This document shows positions 17,398-26,150 of a stretch of 64,000 nucleotides of DNA, piece by piece. Under the pieces are notes generated by a model. It was not told the DNA's origin, made no database searches, and saw only the letters and a program-made list of their open reading frames with translations. A program made the translations under genes and the position numbers. The number at the start of each line of letters is the position of its first letter. The stretch's first letter is position 1. Source of the DNA: Vicinamibacterales bacterium (GTDB lineage: Bacteria; Acidobacteriota; Vicinamibacteria; Vicinamibacterales; 2-12-FULL-66-21); assembly GCA_035699745.1 (NCBI GenBank), contig DASSPH010000032.1:124001-188000 (forward strand). The letters run 5' to 3'.

Positions 17398-20300
17398 CCG
17401 GCACCCCCGAACCGGCCGCCGAGGCCGTCGCCATCATCGGCATGGCGGGGCGCTTTCCGCGCGCCCGCAACGTCGACGAGTTCTGGCGCAACCTCCGCGA
17501 CGGCGTCCTCTGCACGACCACGCTCCGCGACGACGAGCTGATCGCCGCCGGCGTCGATCCGGCGCTCGCCAGGCATCCGCGCTACGTCAAGGTCAAGGGG
17601 CTGATCGACGACGTCGAGATGTTCGACGCCGGGCTGTTCGGCTACACGCCGAGCGAGGCGCAGGCGATGGATCCGCAGCAGCGGCTGTTCCTCGAGTGCG
17701 GCTGGGCGGCGCTGGAGAACGCCGGCTATCTCGGCGGATCGTTCGACGGATCGATCGGCGTATTCGCCGGATCGAGCCTGAACACCTACCTGCTCTCGAA
17801 CCTGGCGTCGCATCCGCAGATGCTGCAGTTCGCCGGCGCCGACAAGGACTATCTCGCCACGCGGCTCTCGTACAAGCTGAACCTGCGCGGTCCGAGCGTC
17901 AGCGTGCAGACCGCGTGTTCGACGTCGCTCGTCGCGGTGTGCCAGGCGGCGCAGGCGCTGCTGACCTATCAGTGCGACATCGCGCTGGCGGGCGGCGTCT
18001 CCGTCGTCGTGCCGGTGCGCACCGGCTACTTCTCGGCCGAAGGGTCGATCCTTGCGCCGGACGGCCGCTGCCGGGCGTTCGACGCCGACGCGCGCGGGAC
18101 CGTCCCCGGCCAGGGCATCGGCATCGTCGTGCTGAAGCGGCTCTCCGAGGCCCTCGCCGACGGCGACGACATCGCCGCGGTGATTCGCGGCTTCGCGGTG
18201 AACAACGACGGCTCGGCCAAGATGGGCTACACCGCGCCGGGCGTGGAAGGTCAGGCGCAGGTCATCGCGCTGGCGCAGGCGCTCGCCGGGATCGACGCCG
18301 ACACGATCGGCTACGTCGAAACCCACGGCACCGGCACGGAGCTCGGCGATCCGATCGAGATCGCTGCGCTGACGCAGGCGTTCCGCGCCGGGACGACGCG
18401 CCGGGGCTACTGCGCGATCGGCTCGCTGAAGCCGAGCGTCGGCCATCTCGACGCCGCCGCCGGCGTCGCCAGCCTGATCAAGGCGGCGCTCGCCGTGCGC
18501 GACGGCGTGCTGCCGCCGAGCCTCAATTACCGCGCTCCCAATCCCGCGATCGACTTCGACAGCACGCCGTTCTTCGTCAACACCTCGCTCGCGCCGTGGC
18601 CGGCGGGACCCTCGCCGCGCCGCGCCGGCGTGAGCTCGTTCGGGATCGGCGGCACGAACGCCCACGTGGTGCTGGAAGAAGCGCCGCGCGCGGCGGCGTC
18701 GTCAGCGGGACGCCAGTGGCAGACGCTCCTGTTGTCGGCGCGCTCCGCCGCGGCGCTGGAGACGCTGAGTCTGCGCCTCGCGGATCATCTCGCCGCCAAT
18801 CCCGGCGTCGATCTCGCGGACGTCGCCTTCACGCTGCACGGCGGGCGCCGCCGTCTGCCGCACCGCCGGGCCGTGGTGTGCCGCACGATTGACGAAGCGG
18901 TCGCCGGGCTGTCGGGGGACGCCGGGGCCCGCGTCCACGGCGCCGTCGCGCCTGACGGCGCGGCCAGCGTCGCCATCACGATCAGCGGCGCCGGCCGTCC
19001 CGACGCGGCGTCGATGCAGCAGTTGTACGAGCGCGAGCACGCGGTTCGCGATGCCGTCGACGCATGCCGCCGCACCTGGACGTCCGAGCTTGGTCAGCCC
19101 GGCGAATCCGACGCGTTCACGCTGTTCGCGGCGCAGTATGCCGCCGGCATGCTGTGGTTGTCCCTGGGCGTGCCGCCGCTGGCGATCGTCGGCGAGGGCG
19201 TGGGGCATCTCGCGGCGCAGTGTCTGGCGGGTCGGATGACGCTGGCCGACGCGCTGCGCGGCGTCGCCGCCGGCGCGGAGACTCCCTCGTCGTGCGAGAC
19301 GCAGCGTGCCGACCTCGCCGCCAGGGGCAGCGCGTTCCTCGAGATCGAGCCCGGCACGCTGTCGCCCGAGGGCGTGGCCCAGGGAATCGCGACGCTGTGG
19401 CTGAACGGCATCGAGATCGACAGCCGCGCGTATTACGCCGGCGAGCGCCGCCGGCGCGTTCCGCTGCCGGAGTATCCCTTCGAGCGCCAGCGGTTCTGGC
19501 TCGATCCCAGGCCGGCTGCCGCCGCGGCGCCGCAGACGCGGCGTTCGGTTGCCGGCGTCGACGAATGGTTCTATCAGCCGGTGTGGCGGCGCTCGATCCT
19601 GCCCGACGCGCCGTCGCGCGCCGGCAGCGGCGTCACCCTCGTGTTCGCCGACGCGCACCTCGGTCCCGCAATTGCGGCGGCGCTGAACGGACCGGCCGGC
19701 GGGCGCGCCGTGATCGTCCGCCCCGACGCGGGCTTCCGCCGCATGGAGGACGGGAGCTTCGGGATCGATCCGGCGTCCGCGCGTGACTACGTCCGGCTCG
19801 CCAGTGAGCTCGCCGCGGACGGCCTGCTGCCGTCGCGCATCGTCCATCTGTGGAGTCTGGAGACGCCGGTGGAGAACCACTCCCCGGCCTCGGCGCGGCG
19901 CACGCGCGACCTCACGTTCTACAGCCTGCTGTATCTCGCGCAGGCCCTGGCGCGCGAGCGCGGCTTCGATGCGTCGCGCGTGACCGCCTTCACCAGCGGG
20001 GCGCAGGGGATTGGCGTCGAGCGGCCGGCCGGACTCGCGCAGGCGGCGATTGCCGGGATCTGCCGGGTCCTACCGCAGGAATATCCCGGCCTGCGCAGCC
20101 GAACGATCGATCTTTCGCCGGCGGATCTGCCCGGACTGGCCGCGGATCCCGCGCTGCTGCTGCGCGAGATCGACAGCGATGCCGCCGACGTCGCGGTGGC
20201 CTATCGAGCCGGCGTGCGCTGGACCCAGTCGTTCGAGCCGCTGCGCCTGGCCGCGGGACGTCACGCCTCATTGCGTGACCGCGGCGTGTATCTGATCACC

Positions 20301-23300
20301 GGCGGCCTCGGCAACATCGGTCTGACGATCGCGGAGCATTTCGCCCGCACTGCCGGCGCGCGCCTGGTGCTGACCGCACGGCATCCGCTGCCGCCGCGCG
20401 AGGAATGGCCGGCGCGTGCTGCCGGCGACGCCAGCGATCCGATCGTCCGCCGCATTCGCGCGGTGGAGGCGCTCGAGGCGGCCGGCGCCGAAGTCCTGGT
20501 CAGCGACGCCGACGTGGCCGACGCGGCGGCGATGCGCCGGCTGCTCGCCGAGATCGACGCGCGCTTCGGCGCGCTGAACGGCGTCGTTCACGCCGCCGGC
20601 GCGCTGGGCGGCGACGGCTTCCGCCCCATCCGCGATCTCGACGTCGCAACCTGCGAGCGGCACTTCCTGCCGAAGGTCGACGGCGTGCTGACGCTCGAGT
20701 CGGTGCTCGCCGGACGCGCGCTCGACTTCTGCGTCCTCATGTCGTCGCTCTCCGCGCAGCTCGGCGGGGTCGGGTACGCGGCGTATGCCGCCGCCAACGC
20801 CTGCCTCGACGCCTTCGCCGCGGGCGACCGCGGTCCGGGCCGCTGGATCAGCGTGAGCTGGGACGGCTGGCACATGGGTCCGGCGACGGCGGGCCGTCCG
20901 GGCGTGACCCCGTCCGACGGGATCGACGCGCTGATGCGCGTGCTGGCGGCGGACGGCCTCGACCACGTCGTCGTCTCCGCCGGCGATCTGCAGGAGCGGA
21001 TCGCGCAGTGGGTGACGCTGAACGACGTGCACGCGCAGGCGTCGGCGCCGGCCGACGTGCCGCGCCATCCGCGTCCGGCGCTGCGGAACGAGTACGTCGC
21101 GCCCGCGACCGATCTCGAGCGCCGCATCGCCGCGGTCTGGCGCGACATGCTCGGCATCGAGCCGATTGGCTCGACCGACAACTTCTTCGAGCTGGGCGGC
21201 GACTCGCTGCGCGGTCTGCAGGTGACGGCGCGGTTGAACAAGGAGCTGTCGACGGAGCTGTCACCGGTGAGTTTGTACGAAGCGCCGACCGTCGCGGCGC
21301 TCGCGTCGTTCATCCAGGACGAAGGCGGCCGCAAGCAGGCCGCGCAACCGGGCCGCGAGCGTGGCGAGCGGCGCCGCGCCGCCGTCGCGCCCCGTCCAGT
21401 GGAACCGGCCGAGGGCCGCAAGGAGAGTTCGAGAATGTCCCTGATTCCTTCGCCGGATCGGTCGGCGCGCGGCTTCGCGATCGTCGGCATGGCGGGGCGC
21501 TTCCCCGGCGCCGCCGACATCGACACGTTCTGGCAGAACCTCAAGGCCGGCGTCGAGTCGCGCACCATCCTCACCGACGAGGACCTGCTCGCCACCGGCT
21601 ACAGTCCGGCGGCGCTGCAGAACAAGAAGCTGGTGCGCTCGGCGTTCATCCTCGACGACATCGAGCACTTCGATTCCGGCTTCTTCGGCATCAACCCGCG
21701 CGAGGCGGACCTGCTCGATCCGCAGCATCGGCTGTTTCTCGAGTGCGCGTGGCAGGCGATGGAGCACGCCGGCTACGACCCCGAGACCTTCCCCGGCTCG
21801 GTCGGCGTCTTCGGCGGCGCGACGCTGGGCAGCTATCTGAACGCGACCATCCTGCGCAATCCCGAGCTGGTGAAGAGCGTCGGGATGCGCGCGGCGATCT
21901 TCGGCAGCGTGCCCGACTACATGGTGACGCGCGTCGCCTACAAGCTCAATCTGCGCGGGCCGGCCGTGTTCATCCAGAGCGCCTGCTCGACCTCGCTGGT
22001 CGCCGTGCACATGGGCTGCCAGAGCCTGGCCAACCACGAGTGCGACATGGTGCTCGCCGGCGGCGTGTCCGCGCCGGTGCCGCAGCGCAGCGGCTACGTC
22101 TACGAAGAAGGCAGCATGATGTCGCCCGACGGCATCTGCCGCACCTTCGACGCCAACGCCCGCGGCACGGTGTTCGGCAGCGGCGTCGGCCTGGTCGTGG
22201 TCAAGCGTCTCGAGGACGCGATCGCCGACGGCGACACGATTCACGCGGTCATCAAGGGGGCCGCGGCCAACAACGACGGTTCCCTCAAGGTCGGCTTCAC
22301 CGCACCCGGCGTCGTCGGCCAGGCGCGCGTCGTCGCCGAGGCGCTCGGCGCCGCGGGGGTCGCGCCGGACACGGTGTCGTACATCGAAGCGCACGGCACC
22401 GGGACCGAGCTCGGCGATCCGATCGAGATCGCCGCGCTCACCCGCGCCTACGGCGGCGACAGCCGGCGGCACGCGGTGGCGATCGGCTCCGTCAAGCCGA
22501 ACATCGGCCACCTCGACGCCGCGGCGGGTGTGAGCAGCCTGATCAAGACGATCATGGCGCTCAAGCACAAGCAGCTCCCGCAGACGATCAACTTCGAGCG
22601 CCCGAACCCGAAGATCGATTTCGACAACAGCCCGTTCTACGTCAACACCACGCTGCAGCCGTGGACGGCGGGCGAGGGGGCGCCCCGCCGCGCCGGCGTG
22701 AGCAGCTTCGGCTTCGGCGGCACCAACGCCCACGTCATCCTCGAAGAAGCCCCGGCGGCCGAGACCAGCGCCCCGTCGCGCAGCCACCAGCTGCTGGTGC
22801 TCTCGGCGCGGACGCCGACGGCGCTCGAGTCCGCGACCGCCAGGCTCGCCGACGAACTGCAGCGCCAGCCGCTGTCCATCGCCGACGCCGCCTACACGCT
22901 GGCGGTCGGCCGCCGCCCCTTCGCGCAGCGCCGCGCGGTCGTCTGCGGCGAGCGCGGCGAAGCCGTCGAGCTGATGCAGACCGGCGATCCGCGCCGCGTC
23001 TCGACCGCGGCCGTCAGCGCGAAGGATCGGCCCGTCGTGTTCATGTTCCCGGGGCAGGGGGCGCAGCACGTCGACATGGCGCGCGGCATCTACGAGCAGG
23101 AACCGCTCTTCCGCGAGCTCGTCGACGAGTGCGCCGACCTCCTCCTTCCCGAGCTCGGCGTCGACATCCGCGAGGTGATCTTCGGCGGGAACGGCGAAGC
23201 GGACGCCGATCGCCTGAAGCACACGTCCCTGACGCAGCCGGCGCTGTTCGTGATCGAATACGCGCTCTCGCGGCTGTGGATCTCCTGGGGCATCAAGCCG

Positions 23301-26150
23301 GCGGCGATGATCGGGCACAGCATCGGCGAGCTGGTTGCCGCCTGCCTCTCCGGCGTGTTCACGCTCGAGAGCGCGCTGAAGCTGGTCGCCGTCCGCGGAC
23401 GGCTGATGGAAGCGATGCCGCCGGGGACGATGGCGGCGGTGCCGCTGCCCGCGGACCGCGTCAGCGCGTCGCTCGGGCCCGATCTGTGGCTCGCGGCGGT
23501 GAACGCGCCGTCGTTGTGCGTGGTCTCGGGTCAGCCGCAGGCGGTCGATCGCTTCATCGAAGCGCGCAGCCGCGAGGGGATCGACTGCCGCCGCCTGCAC
23601 ACCTCGCATGCGTTCCACTCCGGGCTGATGGAAGCGGCCGTCGCCGCCTTCACCGACGCGGTGCGCGCCGCGGAGCCGGCCACGCCGGCGGTGCCGTTCA
23701 TTTCCAACATCACCGGCACCTGGATCACCGACGCGCAGGCGACCGATCCGGCGTACTGGGGGAAGCACATCCTGCAGCCGGTGCGGTTCTCCGAAGGCAT
23801 CGCCGAGCTGCTCAACGACCAGACGCGCGTCATGCTGGAAGTCGGTCCGGGAACGACGCTGTCGGGACTCGTGCGGCAGCAGAGCCGCGGCGGCGCGCCG
23901 TTGGTGGTGGCGTCGCTGCGCCATCCGAACGATCCGACGCCGGACGTGGTGACGCTGCTCACCGCGCTCGGGCGCCTCTGGTGCGAAGGATCGACGGTCG
24001 ACTGGGCCGAGTTCTACGGACGCGAGCGCCGCCGCCGCGTGCCGCTGCCGACCTATCCCTTCGAGCGCCAGCGCCACTGGGTCGACCCGGAGCCGTTCTC
24101 GCGCCGGAAGTCGATCGAGCGGATCGGCTCGATGATGAGCCAGGACCTGACCGACTGGTTCCACGTCGTGTCGTGGAAGCGGTCCGTCGCGCCCACTCCG
24201 GCGATCGACGCGCCGACCACGGCGGGACCCTGCCTGCTGTTCGCCGATGACTCTCCCGTGCAGGCGCGCCTCGCCGCGCGGCTGTCGGCAGGACGCCGCG
24301 TCGTGACCGTGCGGCCCGGATCCCGCGTCGAGCGGATCGCGCCGGACACCTATACCGTCTCGCCCGACCGGGCCGGCTACGCGGCGCTCCTCAAGGAACT
24401 GCGCGACGGCGGCGCGCCGCCGTCGGTCGTCGTCCATGCCTGGAATCTGACCGGACGCGCCGAACCGGATCCGGACGATGCGCGCGCGGCCGAGCAGCAG
24501 CAGCGCGGGTTCTACAGTCTCCTGTATCTCGCGCAGGCGTACGGCGAGCTGGGCGTCACGACGCCGGTCCGGCTCGCGGTGCTGACCGACGGCATCCACG
24601 AAGTGACGGGCGGCGAAGCCATCGTCCCCGAGAAGGCGACGGTGATCGGGCCGTGCCGCGTGGTGCCGATGGAATTCACCAACGTCTCCTGCACCCACAT
24701 CGACCTCGACGCATCCGAGTCCGCGGGTCTGAGCGACGGCGCGCTCGACGTCCTGCTCGCGGACGCGTTGCGGACGACGCGCGACTTCTCGGTGGCGTAC
24801 CGCCGCGGCCGCCGCTACATGCAGGGCTACGAAGGGGCGCGGCTCGAGGCCGTTCCGGAAGGACCGGCGCCGCGGCTGCGCGAGCGCGGCGTGTATCTCA
24901 TCACCGGCGGCTTCGGCGGCATCGGCCTCGTGCTGGCGGAGCATCTGGCGGCGACGCTGCAGGCGCGGCTGGTGCTCACCGCGCGCAAGGCGCTGCCGCC
25001 GCGCGACCAGTGGGGCAGCTACGTCGCGCAGGCGCCCGCCGGCGACGCGCTGCGCAAGCGCATCGAGGCGGTCCAGCAGCTGGAGCGTCTCGGCGCCGAA
25101 GTCCTCGTCGGCGAAGCGGACGCCGCGGACGAAGCGAAGATGCGTGCGGTCGTCGAGGCGGCGAAGGCGCGGTTCGGACGGATCGACGGCGTCGTGCACT
25201 CCGCGGGTATCGCCGGCGGCGGCGTGATCCAGTTGAAGAAGCCGGAAGTCGCCGCGGACGTGATCGCGCCGAAGCTGTATGGGGCGCGGATTCTCTCGCG
25301 GATCTTCGCCCGCGAGCCGCTCGACTTCATGGTGTATTGCTCGTCGCTGACCGCGGTGGTCGGCGGCGTCGGCCAGGTGGACTACTGCGGCGCCAACGCC
25401 TGTCTCGACGCCTTCGCGCGGCAGTTCGCCGCCGAAACCGGCACCTTCAGCGTCGCCATCAACTGGAACGCGTGGCAGGAAGTCGGCATGGCGGTCGACA
25501 CCAACGTGCCGGCGGATCTGCGTGAGTCGCTCAAGGGAGCGATGCTCGCCGGCGGCATCAGCAACAAGGACGGCATCGACGCCTTCCGCCGGATCCTGGC
25601 GCGCAGCAGCGAGCGGCAGGTCGCGATCATGCCGAACGATCTGGGGCTGCTGTTCCAGGCGGCGACGCTGCCGGCCGAGACCAGGCCGCGCGTCGCGGCG
25701 GCGGCGTCGGCCGACGCGCCCGCCGCGGCGCCGCAGAAGTCCAGCGGCGGCTCGCGCCATCCCCGGCCGGCGCTGCAGACGCCATACCTCGCGCCGCGCA
25801 CCCCGGCGGAGGAAAAGATCTGCGCCGTGTGGGAAGACCTGCTCGGCATCGAGCGGGTCGGCGTGAACGACAACTTCTTCGAGCTCGGCGGCCATTCGCT
25901 GCTCGCCATCACCGTGATGGGACGGATCAACGCCGTGCTCCAGTCGGACATGCCGGTCGCGCGCCTCTACGACGGGCTCACCGTCGCGTTCCTGGCCGGC
26001 GTGGCGGGCGGCGGCGGCGCGGCGCATTCGGCGCCGGCGGTCGAGGAAGGGGATCCGGAAGACGACGAGCGGCGGCGCGATCGGGCGCGGCGGCAGCGAG
26101 AGCAGCAGGCACGACGCCGCGGCGCCATGCGGGAGACTTCGAGAACATGA
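17394..26150 (+). CDS. Bimodular type I PKS, KS-AT(degenerate)-KR-ACP-KS-AT-KR-ACP
   Basis: 2918 residues. Module 1: KS (Cys175 in TACSTSL, HGTGTELGDP, SVGHLDAAAG), a shortened AT, KR (TGGLGNIG from about 968; Tyr1131, Asn1135) and ACP (GGDS, Ser1271). Module 2: KS (Cys1531), full AT (GQGAQ, GHSIGE with Ser1976, HAFH motif, so malonyl-CoA), KR (GGFGGIG from 2505) and ACP (GGHS, Ser2835). The first AT has GAGRPD for GQGxQ and GEGVG for GHSxG (Gly602 at the Ser position), and lacks about 140 residues including the HAFH region, so it should be inactive. At the module junction an internal ATG (codon 1348, base 21435) has its own Shine-Dalgarno. No DH or ER is present, so beta-hydroxy products are expected. 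It accepts the peptide from the 13948-17397 NRPS. Confidence 0.94.
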   Translation: MTGTPEPAAEAVAIIGMAGRFPRARNVDEFWRNLRDGVLCTTTLRDDELIAAGVDPALARHPRYVKVKGLIDDVEMFDAGLFGYTPSEAQAMDPQQRLFLECGWAALENAGYLGGSFDGSIGVFAGSSLNTYLLSNLASHPQMLQFAGADKDYLATRLSYKLNLRGPSVSVQTACSTSLVAVCQAAQALLTYQCDIALAGGVSVVVPVRTGYFSAEGSILAPDGRCRAFDADARGTVPGQGIGIVVLKRLSEALADGDDIAAVIRGFAVNNDGSAKMGYTAPGVEGQAQVIALAQALAGIDADTIGYVETHGTGTELGDPIEIAALTQAFRAGTTRRGYCAIGSLKPSVGHLDAAAGVASLIKAALAVRDGVLPPSLNYRAPNPAIDFDSTPFFVNTSLAPWPAGPSPRRAGVSSFGIGGTNAHVVLEEAPRAAASSAGRQWQTLLLSARSAAALETLSLRLADHLAANPGVDLADVAFTLHGGRRRLPHRRAVVCRTIDEAVAGLSGDAGARVHGAVAPDGAASVAITISGAGRPDAASMQQLYEREHAVRDAVDACRRTWTSELGQPGESDAFTLFAAQYAAGMLWLSLGVPPLAIVGEGVGHLAAQCLAGRMTLADALRGVAAGAETPSSCETQRADLAARGSAFLEIEPGTLSPEGVAQGIATLWLNGIEIDSRAYYAGERRRRVPLPEYPFERQRFWLDPRPAAAAAPQTRRSVAGVDEWFYQPVWRRSILPDAPSRAGSGVTLVFADAHLGPAIAAALNGPAGGRAVIVRPDAGFRRMEDGSFGIDPASARDYVRLASELAADGLLPSRIVHLWSLETPVENHSPASARRTRDLTFYSLLYLAQALARERGFDASRVTAFTSGAQGIGVERPAGLAQAAIAGICRVLPQEYPGLRSRTIDLSPADLPGLAADPALLLREIDSDAADVAVAYRAGVRWTQSFEPLRLAAGRHASLRDRGVYLITGGLGNIGLTIAEHFARTAGARLVLTARHPLPPREEWPARAAGDASDPIVRRIRAVEALEAAGAEVLVSDADVADAAAMRRLLAEIDARFGALNGVVHAAGALGGDGFRPIRDLDVATCERHFLPKVDGVLTLESVLAGRALDFCVLMSSLSAQLGGVGYAAYAAANACLDAFAAGDRGPGRWISVSWDGWHMGPATAGRPGVTPSDGIDALMRVLAADGLDHVVVSAGDLQERIAQWVTLNDVHAQASAPADVPRHPRPALRNEYVAPATDLERRIAAVWRDMLGIEPIGSTDNFFELGGDSLRGLQVTARLNKELSTELSPVSLYEAPTVAALASFIQDEGGRKQAAQPGRERGERRRAAVAPRPVEPAEGRKESSRMSLIPSPDRSARGFAIVGMAGRFPGAADIDTFWQNLKAGVESRTILTDEDLLATGYSPAALQNKKLVRSAFILDDIEHFDSGFFGINPREADLLDPQHRLFLECAWQAMEHAGYDPETFPGSVGVFGGATLGSYLNATILRNPELVKSVGMRAAIFGSVPDYMVTRVAYKLNLRGPAVFIQSACSTSLVAVHMGCQSLANHECDMVLAGGVSAPVPQRSGYVYEEGSMMSPDGICRTFDANARGTVFGSGVGLVVVKRLEDAIADGDTIHAVIKGAAANNDGSLKVGFTAPGVVGQARVVAEALGAAGVAPDTVSYIEAHGTGTELGDPIEIAALTRAYGGDSRRHAVAIGSVKPNIGHLDAAAGVSSLIKTIMALKHKQLPQTINFERPNPKIDFDNSPFYVNTTLQPWTAGEGAPRRAGVSSFGFGGTNAHVILEEAPAAETSAPSRSHQLLVLSARTPTALESATARLADELQRQPLSIADAAYTLAVGRRPFAQRRAVVCGERGEAVELMQTGDPRRVSTAAVSAKDRPVVFMFPGQGAQHVDMARGIYEQEPLFRELVDECADLLLPELGVDIREVIFGGNGEADADRLKHTSLTQPALFVIEYALSRLWISWGIKPAAMIGHSIGELVAACLSGVFTLESALKLVAVRGRLMEAMPPGTMAAVPLPADRVSASLGPDLWLAAVNAPSLCVVSGQPQAVDRFIEARSREGIDCRRLHTSHAFHSGLMEAAVAAFTDAVRAAEPATPAVPFISNITGTWITDAQATDPAYWGKHILQPVRFSEGIAELLNDQTRVMLEVGPGTTLSGLVRQQSRGGAPLVVASLRHPNDPTPDVVTLLTALGRLWCEGSTVDWAEFYGRERRRRVPLPTYPFERQRHWVDPEPFSRRKSIERIGSMMSQDLTDWFHVVSWKRSVAPTPAIDAPTTAGPCLLFADDSPVQARLAARLSAGRRVVTVRPGSRVERIAPDTYTVSPDRAGYAALLKELRDGGAPPSVVVHAWNLTGRAEPDPDDARAAEQQQRGFYSLLYLAQAYGELGVTTPVRLAVLTDGIHEVTGGEAIVPEKATVIGPCRVVPMEFTNVSCTHIDLDASESAGLSDGALDVLLADALRTTRDFSVAYRRGRRYMQGYEGARLEAVPEGPAPRLRERGVYLITGGFGGIGLVLAEHLAATLQARLVLTARKALPPRDQWGSYVAQAPAGDALRKRIEAVQQLERLGAEVLVGEADAADEAKMRAVVEAAKARFGRIDGVVHSAGIAGGGVIQLKKPEVAADVIAPKLYGARILSRIFAREPLDFMVYCSSLTAVVGGVGQVDYCGANACLDAFARQFAAETGTFSVAINWNAWQEVGMAVDTNVPADLRESLKGAMLAGGISNKDGIDAFRRILARSSERQVAIMPNDLGLLFQAATLPAETRPRVAAAASADAPAAAPQKSSGGSRHPRPALQTPYLAPRTPAEEKICAVWEDLLGIERVGVNDNFFELGGHSLLAITVMGRINAVLQSDMPVARLYDGLTVAFLAGVAGGGGAAHSAPAVEEGDPEDDERRRDRARRQREQQARRRGAMRETSRT
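21421..21437 (+). promoter_or_regulatory. Internal ribosome binding site and ATG at the module junction
   Basis: AGGAG at 21421-21425 lies 9 nt before an in-frame ATG (21435-21437) that begins MSLIPSPDRSARGFAIVGMAG, just like a normal PKS N-terminus. The local text (gagagttcgagaatg) closely resembles the real gene boundary at 26135-26149 (gagacttcgagaacatg). Module 2 could also be made as a separate protein. Confidence 0.4.
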
